64,000 nt of DNA from Streptomyces sp. NBC_00285 (GCF_036174265.1 NZ_CP108055.1:7130001-7194000); one strand, 5' to 3'. Positions 44,590 through 53,572 are shown, counted from the stretch's first letter. Notes: generated by a model from the sequence alone, not told the origin. Numbers and translations: made by a program.

Positions 44590-45483
44590 TCAGGGGAAGG
44601 GTCGGCCCGTGACGACGGCCGCGAGTGTCGTCCCGCGCGCGAAGGCGCCCTGCTCGGCGAGCGCGACAAGTCCGTAGAGCAACTTGGCGACATAGAGACG
44701 CTCCACGGCCAGACCGTGGCGGTTCTCGAAGTCCTCGGCGAAGGCGTCGAGTTCGGGGGTGGTGCGGGCGTAGCCGCCGAAGTGGAAGCGGTCGTCGAGC
44801 GTCCAGTCGCCGCGCGGGCCGCCGAAGGCATGCTGCTGCAGCGCGCGGATGTCGGCCGTCAGGAAGCCGCCTTTGAGGACCGGCACACCCAGTGCCCGCT
44901 GGTCAGGGGGAAGGCCCGCGGCCAGACCCGCGAGGGTGCCGCCGGTACCGCAGGCGATCGCCACGACGTCGGCCTGCCCGGACAGCTCCTCGCCGAGCGC
45001 GCGGCACCCTCGTACGGCGAGCGCGTTGCTGCCTCCCTCGGGGACGACGTATGCGTCCTCGGCGCCCGCCGCGCGCAGCACGCGCGCGAGGGTGTCTGCT
45101 TCGGCCTTGCGGCGATACGTCGACCTGTCGACGAAGTGCAGCCGCATGCCGTCGGCCCTGCATCGGGCCAGTGAGGGGTTGAGCGGAAGGTCGGCCAGTT
45201 CCTGACCCCGGACCACGCCGACCGTGGGCAGGCCGAGGAGGCGTCCGGCGGCCGCCGTGGCGCGGAGGTGGTTGGAGTAGGCCCCGCCGAACGTGACGAT
45301 GCCCCGACCGGCCGCGGCGGTGAGGTTCGGTGTGAGTTTGCGCCACTTGTTGCCGACGAGGTCCGGGTGGATCAGGTCGTCGCGCTTGAGGAGAAGACGC
45401 AGGCCATGGCGGGCGAAACGGGGGTCCGACAACTCCTGGAGAGGGGACGGCAGGCGGGGGTGCAGGGTGTCGGGGCCGGTCAC
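44590..45483 (-). CDS. PLP-dependent D-cysteine desulfhydrase / ACC deaminase family
   Basis: 297 residues, GTG start. Fold-type II PLP enzyme: cofactor lysine in LVGNKWRKL, FGGAYSNHLRATAA (substrate Ser/Asn) and GTGGTLAGLAAG (phosphate loop). Family members deaminate D-cysteine or 1-aminocyclopropane-1-carboxylate; sequence alone does not say which. The length is slightly short of typical ACC deaminase (about 338), favouring the desulfhydrase-like group. It lies 22 bp before the 3' end of the amidase gene on the same strand. Confidence 0.8.
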   Translation of the reverse strand: MTGPDTLHPRLPSPLQELSDPRFARHGLRLLLKRDDLIHPDLVGNKWRKLTPNLTAAAGRGIVTFGGAYSNHLRATAAAGRLLGLPTVGVVRGQELADLPLNPSLARCRADGMRLHFVDRSTYRRKAEADTLARVLRAAGAEDAYVVPEGGSNALAVRGCRALGEELSGQADVVAIACGTGGTLAGLAAGLPPDQRALGVPVLKGGFLTADIRALQQHAFGGPRGDWTLDDRFHFGGYARTTPELDAFAEDFENRHGLAVERLYVAKLLYGLVALAEQGAFARGTTLAAVVTGRPFP

Positions 45484-45505
45484 GTCCCCATTGTGACCTG
45501 CGGGG

Positions 45506-46096
45506 TCATGTCAGGCGCTCCCGGATACGCCCCCGCAGCCAGGCCATCGTGAAGCCGCGCGGGTCCACCTTTCCGGGCTGCCACTCCAGATGGCCGATGA
45601 CCGACCGTTCCGTCCAGCCGTGGTGGCGGCACACCGCCGCGGAGACCTTCTCGATCGCCGCCAGCTGGGCCGCGGGCCAGGGGTCCTCGCCGTCGCCCAG
45701 GTTCTCGCACTCGAAGCCGTAGAAGTGGCGGTTGCCGTCGGTGTTCGCCTCGTTGTCGCTCGGGAGCGCCCGCTCCGCGATCACCGCACGCAGGACGTCG
45801 TCGTCGCCGAGACCGGCGTGGTTGGCGCGGCCGTAGCCGACGAGGTGGACGGTGCCGTCCTTGGTGATGACGCCGTGGCACAGGGGGCCGGGCAGGCCGC
45901 TGTAGCCCTTGCGGCACAGCTCGACCGTCGCCGCGCTGCCCTTGGTCACCGTGTGGTGGATCATCACGCCGTGCACGGGCCCCCAGGCCCCGACCTGGTT
46001 GCGGTTGTGGTGCTCCCAGTCGCCGACCTCGACGACGGTGGCGCCCTCCGCCCGCAGAACGGCCAGAAATCTGCCCGCGGACATGGGTGAGGCCAT
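45506..46096 (-). CDS. N-acetylmuramoyl-L-alanine amidase (Amidase_2/PGRP-like)
   Basis: 196 residues from the ATG at 46096 (AAGGAGG 5 bp upstream). Zinc amidase motifs: VMIHHTVTKG, GFECENLG, and H-L-E-W-x3-K-V-D-P-R near the C-terminus (Zn His and Asp). It should cleave the bond between MurNAc and L-Ala. There is no signal peptide, so it stays in the cytosol or leaves by a non-Sec route, as phage endolysins do. Divergent from the encapsulin shell gene. Confidence 0.85.
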   Translation of the reverse strand: MASPMSAGRFLAVLRAEGATVVEVGDWEHHNRNQVGAWGPVHGVMIHHTVTKGSAATVELCRKGYSGLPGPLCHGVITKDGTVHLVGYGRANHAGLGDDDVLRAVIAERALPSDNEANTDGNRHFYGFECENLGDGEDPWPAAQLAAIEKVSAAVCRHHGWTERSVIGHLEWQPGKVDPRGFTMAWLRGRIRERLT

Positions 46097-46408
46097 GGCC
46101 GCCTCCTTCGCACTGCGCGCCGCCCGCCGTACGCGGTCGGCTCGTAACGTGCCTGTACCGAAAACGGAGGACTCCACTCCTGGTTGGTACGGCGTGCGAC
46201 TCGATTCGGACAGTCGAATTCCGTTCATGGAAATGGACTTGGCCGGACGCGATGCGACAGGAATTGCTCATGTGCCCAGCCCCGCGGTGATCCATTCCCC
46301 CTCTTTCGGGTAATAGCACCGAAACGTTCCGTGAGGAAGGCTTGCCCGTGCACACGATGCTTGGGCGCAGATCGCGCTCAGGCATGTATTTCGGGAGGGC
46401 AATTCCTT
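46097..46408. other. Divergent promoter region, amidase / encapsulin shell
   Basis: 312 bp with no supported gene. It contains a small inverted repeat (ATTCG, spacer GACAGT, CGAAT; 46204-46219), AT-richer patches around 46200-46240 and 46310-46410, and the shell gene ribosome-binding site GGGAGGG (46393-46399). Confidence 0.5.
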
Positions 46409-47815
46409 ATGTCGGTAGGCGAAGAGATCCGCACCGAGCAGGACCGGCCGCAGCAGAGCCTCGGCACGGCAGCCGCGCGGAACCTGGCCACCACGACCAA
46501 GTCCGCACCCCAGATGCAGGAGATCAGCTCCCGCTGGCTGCTGCGCATGCTGCCCTGGGTGAACGTGCAGGGCGGCACGTACCGGGTGAACCGACGTCTG
46601 AGCTATGCGGTGGGCGACGGCCGGGTGACGTTCGTGAAGACCGGCGACCGGGTCGAGGTGATTCCCGACGAACTGCGCGAGCTGCCGGCGCTCAGGTCGT
46701 ACGAGGAGGACGAGGTGCTGTCCGAACTCGCCCAGCGCTGCCAGCAGCGGGAGTTCGCCCCGGGGGAGGTGATCGCCTCGTTCGGCGGCCGTGCCGAGGA
46801 GGTGTACCTGCTGGCGCACGGCAGGGTGGAGCAGATCGGCATCGGCCCCTACGGCGACGACTCGGTCCTCGGCGTCCTCGCCGACGGCGCCTACTTCGGC
46901 GACCAGGCGCTCCTCGACCCGGACGCCATCTGGGAGTACACCGCCCGCGCGGCGACCGCCTGCACGCTCCTCGTGCTGCCCCGCCAGGACGTCGACCAGG
47001 TCGCGGAGCGCGCCGACGCCCTGCGTGAGCACCTCCAGGAACAGCGGGCGATCCCCTCGCACAGCACCAACAAGTACGGCGAGAAGGAGATCGACCTCGC
47101 GTCCGGCCACGACGGTGAGCCCGACATCCCGCACACCTTCGTCGACTACGACGCGCGGCCCCGCGAGTACGAACTGAGCATCGCCCAGACCGTCCTGCGC
47201 ATCCACACGCGCGTGGCCGACCTCTACAACCAGCCGATGAACCAGACGGAACAGCAGATCCGGCTGACCGTCGAGGCCCTCAAGGAGCGCCAGGAGCACG
47301 AGCTCGTCAACAACCGCGAGTTCGGGCTGCTGCACAACTGCGAGTACGACCAGCGACTGCAGCCGCACGATGGTGTGCCCAGCCCCGACGACCTCGACGA
47401 GCTGCTCAGCCGCCGCCGGGGCACCAAGCTGCTGCTGGCCCATCCGCGCGCCATCTCCGCGATCGGCCGTGAGCTCAACAAGCGCGGTCTGGTCCCCGAG
47501 ACCCTGGAAGTGGGCGGCAACCGCATCCCCACCTGGCGCGGGGTGCCGATCTACCCGTGCAACAAGATCCCGGTCAGCGCGGAGCGCACCACTTCGATCA
47601 TCGCCCTGCGTACGGGCGAGGCCGACCAGGGCGTCATCGGCCTTCAGCAGGCCGGCATCCCGGACGAGATCGAGCCGAGCCTGTCGGTGCGGTTCATGGG
47701 CATCAACGAGCAGTCGATCATCAAGTACCTCGTGACGGCCTACTACTCCGCGGCCGTGCTGGTGCCGGACGCGCTCGGGGTGTTGGAGAACGTCGAGATC
47801 GGCCGCTGGAGGTGA
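46409..47815 (+). CDS. Family 2B encapsulin shell protein with cyclic-nucleotide-binding-like domain
   Basis: 468 residues; ATG behind GGGAGGG. The N-terminal arm and C-terminal half have the HK97-like encapsulin fold of the SrpI/Family 2 type ([81 protein letters not shown]). Residues about 95-205 form an inserted cNMP-binding-like domain, which marks subtype 2B. Its phosphate cassette is altered ([11 protein letters not shown]...RAAT). The protein should assemble into a hollow icosahedral shell. The next gene encodes the cargo enzyme, followed by a GNAT gene. Confidence 0.93.
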   Translation: MSVGEEIRTEQDRPQQSLGTAAARNLATTTKSAPQMQEISSRWLLRMLPWVNVQGGTYRVNRRLSYAVGDGRVTFVKTGDRVEVIPDELRELPALRSYEEDEVLSELAQRCQQREFAPGEVIASFGGRAEEVYLLAHGRVEQIGIGPYGDDSVLGVLADGAYFGDQALLDPDAIWEYTARAATACTLLVLPRQDVDQVAERADALREHLQEQRAIPSHSTNKYGEKEIDLASGHDGEPDIPHTFVDYDARPREYELSIAQTVLRIHTRVADLYNQPMNQTEQQIRLTVEALKERQEHELVNNREFGLLHNCEYDQRLQPHDGVPSPDDLDELLSRRRGTKLLLAHPRAISAIGRELNKRGLVPETLEVGGNRIPTWRGVPIYPCNKIPVSAERTTSIIALRTGEADQGVIGLQQAGIPDEIEPSLSVRFMGINEQSIIKYLVTAYYSAAVLVPDALGVLENVEIGRWR

Positions 47816-47955
47816 CGTTTCTGCACCTGGGAGCCGTGTCCCCGCCCACCAGGGCGGGTACACCCCGGTCGGACACCGGGGCGCAGCCGCCCCGGTGGCG
47901 CACACCCACCCACAGTGGAAGCGCCACCGTCCGCGGAGTGACCGAGGGGGATCCC

Positions 47956-49113
47956 ATGGCCGAGTTCACGACGCAGACGTCGGCCGCCGGGAGGGCCGGG
48001 GAGCAGACGCCGGTCGGCGAGACAGGCGTGCTCGAAGGACCAGGGGCAGGCCCGCCGACCGCGCCCGGCGCGCACGGGACACCTTCCGTCGACGGTCACG
48101 AGGCCGGGGTGATTCTGGAGCGGGCCCGGGCGCAGGTCGACCCCGAGCTGCGCTCCGCCCTGGAGTCGCTGCCCGGCTCCCTGCGCAGGATCGCGCTCTA
48201 CCACTTCGGCTGGGAGCACGCCGACGGCACCCCGGCGGCGGGCAACGCGGGCAAGGCGGTACGGCCCGCGCTCGTCCTGACCGCGGCCGCCGCCCTGGGC
48301 GGGGACCCGGCGCGGTCGGCCGCCGTACGGGCGGCCGTGGCGGTTGAACTGGTCCACAACTTCACGCTGTTGCACGACGACGTGATGGACCGGGACACCA
48401 CCCGCAGGCACCGGCCCACCGCGTGGACCGTGTTCGGGGACGCCGACGCGATCCTCGCAGGGGACGCCCTCCAGGCGCTGGCCCTCCGGCTGCTGGCCGA
48501 GGACCCGCACCCCGCGTCCAGGGCCGCGGCCGCCAGGCTCGCGACCTGTGTCGTCGAGCTGTGCGAGGGCCAGCACCAGGACACCGCCATGGAACGGCTC
48601 GACCCCGGCGAGGTCACCCTCGACCAGGTGCTCGTCATGGCCGAGGCCAAGACGGGGGCGCTGCTGGGGTGCGCCTGTGCGATCGGCGCGCTGTACGCGG
48701 GAGCGTCCGCCGAGGATGTCGAGGCGATGGACGCGTTCGGCCGGGAGGCCGGGCTCGCCTTTCAGCTCATCGACGACGTGATCGGCATATGGGGCGACCC
48801 GAGCCGCACCGGCAAGCCGGCCGGAGCGGATCTCGCCGCCCGCAAGAAGTCCCTCCCGGTGGTCGCCGCGCTCGCCTCCGGCACGCCCGCGGCCGCCGAC
48901 CTGGCCGCGCTGTACGCGGCGCCGTACGACGAGGGGGATCTGGCGCGTACGGCCCTGGCCGTCGAGGAGGCCGGGGGACGGGACTGGGCGCAGGCACAGG
49001 CCGCCGACCGGATGGCCCGGGCGATCGGACAGCTGGCCCGGGCGGTGTCGCAACCCGAGGCGGCGGGCGGGCTGTTGTCCCTCGCCGAGTTCGTGACGCG
49101 GCGCAGCGTCTGA
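47956..49113 (+). CDS. Encapsulin cargo: polyprenyl diphosphate synthase/transferase
   Basis: 385 residues from the ATG at 47956 (GAGGGGG upstream; GTG 47938 possible). Residues 1-55 are Gly/Pro/Thr-rich and disordered, the expected encapsulation region. The rest is an all-alpha trans-prenyl transferase: first Asp-rich motif DDVMD (LLHDDVMDRD), second motif IDDVIGIWGD, GKAVRPALV near the N-terminus (Lys/Arg pyrophosphate contacts) and K-K-S-L-P. It condenses isopentenyl diphosphate with an allylic diphosphate; product length unknown. Spaced 140 bp after the shell gene and likely co-transcribed. Confidence 0.9.
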   Translation: MAEFTTQTSAAGRAGEQTPVGETGVLEGPGAGPPTAPGAHGTPSVDGHEAGVILERARAQVDPELRSALESLPGSLRRIALYHFGWEHADGTPAAGNAGKAVRPALVLTAAAALGGDPARSAAVRAAVAVELVHNFTLLHDDVMDRDTTRRHRPTAWTVFGDADAILAGDALQALALRLLAEDPHPASRAAAARLATCVVELCEGQHQDTAMERLDPGEVTLDQVLVMAEAKTGALLGCACAIGALYAGASAEDVEAMDAFGREAGLAFQLIDDVIGIWGDPSRTGKPAGADLAARKKSLPVVAALASGTPAAADLAALYAAPYDEGDLARTALAVEEAGGRDWAQAQAADRMARAIGQLARAVSQPEAAGGLLSLAEFVTRRSV

Positions 49114-49178
49114 GGGCCCCGGAGCGCCCGGTGCCGTGGGGTTCCTGACCCCGCACGGCCCTCCGGGGCTCCGGCCGA

Positions 49179-49213
49179 CGGGTCCCGCACATCCCCACGG
49201 TGTGCGGGGCCCG
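49179..49213 (+). terminator. Hairpin terminator after the cargo gene
   Basis: 13-bp stem CGGGTCCCGCACA / TGTGCGGGGCCCG (one G-T pair), 9-nt loop, followed by TTTCCGTGTCTT. Partial separation of the GNAT gene from the encapsulin genes is expected. Confidence 0.75.
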
Positions 49214-49281
49214 TTTCCGTGTCTTCACCGGATAGGCTCAACGACCTTGCAACCAGAGGCTGTTGAGACATAGGGGCGGGC

Positions 49282-49887
49282 ATGGGTGTGGTGATACGGA
49301 CGGCGGACAGAGCCGATCGCGAGCAGGTCGCGGGGCTGCTGGACGCGGCCTTCCAGGACGATCCGGTCAGTGGGTGGATCTTTCCGGAGGAGGAGTACCG
49401 CCGCACGACCCATCCCCGGCTCATGGCCGCGTTCGTCGACGCCGTGCTGGCAGAGGGACGTGTCGACGTCACCGAGGACGGGGCCGCCTGCGCGTTGTGG
49501 CTGCCGGTGCCGGCGGAAGGGGGCGACGAGGACGGCGACACCGAGGAGTTCGCGCAGCTGCGCGAGGCTCTCGATCCGGACAACGAGCGGATCGAACTGA
49601 TCGGGCGGCTCACCGCCGAGGTGCATCCCACGGGCCGGGCCCACGAGTATCTGTGGATGATCGGCGTGGACCCTGCCCGGCAGGGGGAGGGCCTGGGGAC
49701 CGCGCTCATCGGTTCGGTGCTCGACCGGTGCGACCGGGAGGGGGTGCCGGCGTATCTGGAGGCGAGCAGCGAGCGGAGTCGGGAGCTGTACGAGCGGCTC
49801 GGGTTCGAGCCGGTGGAGCAGCCGCTGGAGCTGCCGGACGGCCCCCGGATGTGGCCGATGTGGCGCGAACCCGGACAGCGGCGGTAG
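49282..49887 (+). CDS. GNAT-family N-acetyltransferase
   Basis: 201 residues. GNAT fold with the acetyl-CoA pyrophosphate loop VDPARQGEGLGTALI (Q-x-x-G-x-G) at about 132-147 and the C-terminal YLEASSERSRELYERLGFE strand-helix. The substrate is not readable. GNAT genes often follow 2B encapsulin/polyprenyl-transferase pairs, as I recall, so it may modify a product or the shell, although a terminator stands between. Confidence 0.82.
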   Translation: MGVVIRTADRADREQVAGLLDAAFQDDPVSGWIFPEEEYRRTTHPRLMAAFVDAVLAEGRVDVTEDGAACALWLPVPAEGGDEDGDTEEFAQLREALDPDNERIELIGRLTAEVHPTGRAHEYLWMIGVDPARQGEGLGTALIGSVLDRCDREGVPAYLEASSERSRELYERLGFEPVEQPLELPDGPRMWPMWREPGQRR

Positions 49888-50141
49888 GGCACGCTCGGCG
49901 CGTGCGGGGGCGATCGGTACGGCGTCGAGCCCCTGACCAGGTCACAGGCACGATCGTCCCCACGACCCGTCCCACCCGACCGTCCGGAACGCCGACCTCG
50001 GTCCGGTCTCGCCTGTGGGTGGGACCGTGGTGGGGCGCCGCTGAGGACGCCGGGGTGCGGCCGGATGGCCAGTGCGCCGGACGGTGACCGGACCCGCCTC
50101 TCGACGCGACCGCGGTGCGGCGAAGGCCTTAACGTGACGGC

Positions 50142-50474
50142 ATGTCCACAACGAACCCCATCGTGCACCTCACCGAGCGCTCCCTCTGGGAGGAGGCCCG
50201 GGCCCGGGGCACGTACGAGATGTCGACGCGCGGCCGCACCCTCCAGGAGCAGGGCTTCATCCACTGCTCGACGCGTGAACAGGTGCCTGCCGTCGCCGCC
50301 TTCGTCTACGGCTCCTACGCCGGGCCCGACGAACTCGTGCTCCTCGTCATCGACCCCGCACGGCTGGACGTACCGCTGAAGTACGAGGCCCCCGAGCCCG
50401 GCGCCGAGGAGTTCCCGCACATCTACGGACCGCTGCCGGTGGACGCGGTCGTCGACGTGGAACCGTGGGGGTGA
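50142..50474 (+). CDS. DUF952 domain protein
   Basis: 110 residues covering a single DUF952 domain: HLTERSLWEEARARGTY, GFIHCSTREQVPAVA, LVLLVIDPARLDVPLKYE and FPHIYGPLPVDAVV. This widespread small fold resembles ADP-ribosyl-handling proteins, but its function is not known. It is followed by a 4-bp-overlapping small membrane-protein gene. The preceding gap (49888-50141) shows nothing notable. Confidence 0.85.
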   Translation: MSTTNPIVHLTERSLWEEARARGTYEMSTRGRTLQEQGFIHCSTREQVPAVAAFVYGSYAGPDELVLLVIDPARLDVPLKYEAPEPGAEEFPHIYGPLPVDAVVDVEPWG

Positions 50475-50701
50475 GCGACCGCCGCCGCTCATGGCGCCGG
50501 GCGCTGGTGGTGTGGGCGGCTCTCGTGGTCGTCGCGGGCGGGCTCACGATCTGGCTGCGGGACTCGGAGGAGCCGTCGGGGCCGTACGTGTGGGAGCGGG
50601 CGAGTCCGACGCCCTCGCTCCCGGAGGGGTGGGAGACGGCGTGCTCCCGCTCCACCCCCGACGACAAGGGCCGGACCCTGTGCTTCTTCAGGAGCCGCTA
50701 G
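50471..50701 (+). CDS. Small single-span membrane protein
   Basis: 76 residues from the GTG at 50471 that overlaps the DUF952 stop (GTGA). A basic N-terminus, one helix (ALVVWAALVVVAGGLTIWL) and a short extracytoplasmic tail with two cysteines. Its end overlaps the convergent VOC gene by 14 bp. No family recognised. Confidence 0.55.
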   Translation: MSDRRRSWRRALVVWAALVVVAGGLTIWLRDSEEPSGPYVWERASPTPSLPEGWETACSRSTPDDKGRTLCFFRSR

Positions 50702-51428
50702 GCAGGCCGCCGGTCTCCGGGTCCCGGCGCGTCAGGCAGTACAGGCCGCCGGCCGGGTCGCGCAGCACCGTCCAGTTGCGGTGACGGGCGACGAACTCGG
50801 CACCCAGGCGCTCGTGTTCGGCGCGGGTCGACTCGATGTCCGCGCAGGCGAGGTCCAGATGGGCGGCGACGGGGCGTTCGTCGCCGAGGCGCTGGAGGAG
50901 GATGCGGATCGGGAGGCCGGGCGGGGGCTTGAGCACGTGGAACTCGGGCAGCGAACCGGCCACCGAGTCCCAGTCCGGCAACAGGGCGGACCAGAAGGCG
51001 ACTTCGGCGCTGTGGAGCGACGGCGGGACATCGAGGCAGACCTGGTCGAGGCGGCTGCCGTGGATCACCGGCGGCCGGGTCGACTGCCCGCGCCAGGGCT
51101 CGGTGCAGAACAACTGGCCCGCGGGGGAGCGCAGTACGACCAGCGTCCCCTGATCGGCGACCACCCGTGCGCCGAGCGCCTCGGCAGACCTCGCGAACTC
51201 CCGTACGTCGTCGACGGGAAAGTCGAGATGGGCGCCGCCCGGGCCGGAGGCGACCGCCTGGAGCTTGACGCAGGAGTCGGCATCCTCGGGCAGCAGGGTC
51301 ACGAACTCCCGCCGCCCGCCCCGGAATTCGGACAGCCGCGTACCCGTCACGGTCGTCCAGAAGTCGCAGGCCTGCGCGAAGCGCGCGACGGGCCGGTCCA
51401 CGAAGGCATACGTCCAGCGGGTGCTCAT
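50688..51428 (-). CDS. Two-domain VOC/glyoxalase-like protein
   Basis: 246 residues from the ATG at 51428. Two tandem VOC (glyoxalase/bleomycin-resistance) modules, about 8-120 and 130-240; each ends with a D-P-A-G or S-P-A-G-x-L-(Y/F)-C motif. Metal ligands are not all evident, so it may be a binding protein rather than an enzyme. It lies on the same strand as a second VOC gene and an AraC-type gene. Confidence 0.82.
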   Translation of the reverse strand: MSTRWTYAFVDRPVARFAQACDFWTTVTGTRLSEFRGGRREFVTLLPEDADSCVKLQAVASGPGGAHLDFPVDDVREFARSAEALGARVVADQGTLVVLRSPAGQLFCTEPWRGQSTRPPVIHGSRLDQVCLDVPPSLHSAEVAFWSALLPDWDSVAGSLPEFHVLKPPPGLPIRILLQRLGDERPVAAHLDLACADIESTRAEHERLGAEFVARHRNWTVLRDPAGGLYCLTRRDPETGGLPSGS

Positions 51429-51471
51429 ACCGGTGATCGTAGGTCGGTGGTCCGCCGCCGCCACGGGGTTT

Positions 51472-51888
51472 TCAGCTGTCGGACCGTTCCATGAAGCGGA
51501 GCATGTTGCCCGCCGGGTCCCGGAACGCGCAGTCCCGCACGCCGTACGGCATGTCCATCGGTTCCTGGATCACCTCGGCGCCGGACTCCCGGACCCGGGC
51601 GAACAGGGCGTCACAGTCGGTGGTGGTGAAGTTGACCCCGCGCAGCAGACCCTTGGCCAGCAGCCGGGCCATGGCCTCCTTGTCGGCGGGGGAGGCGTCC
51701 GGGTCGGCGGCGGGCGGTTCCAGGACGATGTCCATGTCCGGCTGGAGCGGCGAGCCGACCGTCACCCAGCGCATTCCCTCGTACCCGACGTCGTTGCGCA
51801 CCTCCATGCCCAGCACGTCCCGGTAGAACGCGATCGCCTTGTCGTGGTCGTCCACCGCGATGAAGCAGTTCTTGAGCTTGATGTCCAT
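51472..51888 (-). CDS. VOC-family (glyoxalase-like) protein
   Basis: 138 residues. Single VOC polypeptide with both half-modules: KNCFIAVDDHDKAIAFYRDVLGMEVRND at the start and YGVRDCAFRDPAGNMLRFME at the end. Similar to PhnB-like and antibiotic-resistance-associated VOC proteins. The AraC-type regulator ends 9 bp upstream, so the two are probably one unit. Confidence 0.82.
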   Translation of the reverse strand: MDIKLKNCFIAVDDHDKAIAFYRDVLGMEVRNDVGYEGMRWVTVGSPLQPDMDIVLEPPAADPDASPADKEAMARLLAKGLLRGVNFTTTDCDALFARVRESGAEVIQEPMDMPYGVRDCAFRDPAGNMLRFMERSDS

Positions 51889-51897
51889 GGGTCCACG

Positions 51898-52293
51898 CTA
51901 GGCCCGTCGGGGCCGGGTGTGCCTGCGGACCACGCACGGGGGGATCCCCGCGATCTCCTCGTGGCGGCGGGCGCGGTAGGAACTCGGGGTCTCTCCCACC
52001 AGCTCGGTGAAGCGGGCGCTGAAGGAGCCGAGGGAGGTGCAGCCCACGGCCATGCAGACCTCGGTGACCGACAGGTCGCCCCGGCGCAGCAGGGCCTTGG
52101 CGCGCTCGATGCGCCGGGTCATCAGATAGCCGTACGGCGTCTCGCCGAACGCCGTGCGGAAGCTGCGCTGGAAGTGCCCCGGTGACATCAGCGCGGTGCG
52201 GGCGAGCGCGGTGACGTCGAGCGGCTCGGTGTACTCGCGGTCCATCCGGTCGCGCGACTGCCGCAGCCGCACCAGGTCCTCGATGCTCACCAT
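51898..52293 (-). CDS. AraC-family transcriptional regulator (HTH only)
   Basis: 131 residues (ATG 52293; flanking GTGs at 52296 and 52290 are possible). Consists only of the AraC double helix-turn-helix: DVTALARTALMSPGHFQRSF and SVTEVCMAVGCTSLGSFSARF, then VGETPSSYR. A short basic tail follows. No ligand domain, as in SoxS/MarA-size proteins. First gene of a unit with the VOC protein, which it may control. Divergent from the phosphate transporter. Confidence 0.85.
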   Translation of the reverse strand: MVSIEDLVRLRQSRDRMDREYTEPLDVTALARTALMSPGHFQRSFRTAFGETPYGYLMTRRIERAKALLRRGDLSVTEVCMAVGCTSLGSFSARFTELVGETPSSYRARRHEEIAGIPPCVVRRHTRPRRA

Positions 52294-52387
52294 CACGCCA
52301 GGATCGCACGATGCTCACGAGCTGGGTGCACGGACCTGGAACGGGCTTTGCCTCACGTTCGCCTGCCGTACGGAAGCGCTTGTTCCC

Positions 52388-53551
52388 ATGAGAGGCATGG
52401 ACCACATCACGTTCCTCGTGGCGGTCGTCATCGTCACGGCCCTGGCCTTCGACTTCACCAACGGATTCCACGACACGGCCAACGCCATGGCCACGTCCAT
52501 CGCGACCGGCGCACTGAAACCGCGGACCGCGGTCCTGGTGAGCGGTGCCCTCAACATCGTGGGCGCCTTCCTGTCCACCGAGGTCGCCAAGACGATCTCC
52601 GGCGGCATCGTGGACGACACCCTGGTCTCACCGGGGATGATCTTCGCCGGGCTGGTCGGCGCGATCCTGTGGAACCTGCTGACCTGGCTGGTCGGCCTGC
52701 CGTCCAGCTCGTCGCACGCGCTCTTCGGCGGACTCATCGGCGCGGTGTGGGTCGGGGCCGGCTCCCACGGCGTGCACTTCGACAAGGTGGTCGAGAAGAT
52801 CCTGATCCCGGCCGTGGCCTCCCCGGTCGTGGCGGGAGTGGCGGCGCTGATCGCCACCTACCTCGCCTACAAGCTCACCGCCCGCGGCCGCAAGGACTCC
52901 GTGACCAAGGGCTTCCGGCTCGGCCAGATCGCCTCCGCGTCCCTGGTCTCCCTCGCGCACGGCACCAACGACGCCCAGAAGACCATGGGCGTCATCACGC
53001 TGACCCTGATCTCGGCGGGCGCCCTCGGCCATGACGCCGGTCCGCCGGTCTGGGTCATCGCCTCGGCGGGTCTCGCGATCGGCCTCGGCACCTACCTCGG
53101 CGGCTGGCGGATCATCCGCACCATGGGCAAGGGGCTCACGGAGATCCAGTCCCCGCAGGGCTTCGCCGCCGAGACCGCGTCCACGACCGTCATCCTGACC
53201 TCCGCCCACCTCGGCTTCGCCCTGTCCACCACCCAGGTCGCCTCGGGCAGCATCCTCGGCGCGGGCCTCGGGCGCAGGCTGGCGGAGGTCCGCTGGGGCA
53301 TCGCGGGCAAGATGGTGCTCGCCTGGCTGATCACGCTGCCCGCCGCCGCGCTCGTCGGCGGCATCTCCGCGAGCGCCGTCAAGCACGGCGGCAACTTCGG
53401 CACCGTCGTGGTCGCCCTGATCGGCGCGGCCGTCGCCGCGGGCATCGTCCTGGCCTCCCGCCGCAACCCGGTGAGCGCGCACAACGTCAACGACGCCCAC
53501 GAGGTCACCATCCGCACCGAGCCGCCGACCCGCGTCGGCACGGCCGCCTGA
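52388..53551 (+). CDS. pit: Low-affinity inorganic phosphate transporter (Pit family)
   Basis: 387 residues from the ATG at 52388 (ATG 52397 is an alternative). About ten helices. The two Pit/PiT signature repeats are present: FDFTNGFHDTANAMATSIATGAL at the N-terminus and SLAHGTNDAQKTMGVITL in the middle. It co-transports metal-phosphate with protons. The short downstream membrane protein and PPK2 suggest a phosphate uptake/polyphosphate group. Only a single GTTCGCC-like element upstream; no clear Pho box. Confidence 0.92.
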   Translation: MRGMDHITFLVAVVIVTALAFDFTNGFHDTANAMATSIATGALKPRTAVLVSGALNIVGAFLSTEVAKTISGGIVDDTLVSPGMIFAGLVGAILWNLLTWLVGLPSSSSHALFGGLIGAVWVGAGSHGVHFDKVVEKILIPAVASPVVAGVAALIATYLAYKLTARGRKDSVTKGFRLGQIASASLVSLAHGTNDAQKTMGVITLTLISAGALGHDAGPPVWVIASAGLAIGLGTYLGGWRIIRTMGKGLTEIQSPQGFAAETASTTVILTSAHLGFALSTTQVASGSILGAGLGRRLAEVRWGIAGKMVLAWLITLPAAALVGGISASAVKHGGNFGTVVVALIGAAVAAGIVLASRRNPVSAHNVNDAHEVTIRTEPPTRVGTAA

Positions 53552-53572
53552 GCCCTCCCAGGAGTTCCTGTC

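Noticed and set aside
49888..50141. Gap between the GNAT and DUF952 genes examined for a gene
   Set aside because: Only high-GC open frames without start signals; nothing supportable.
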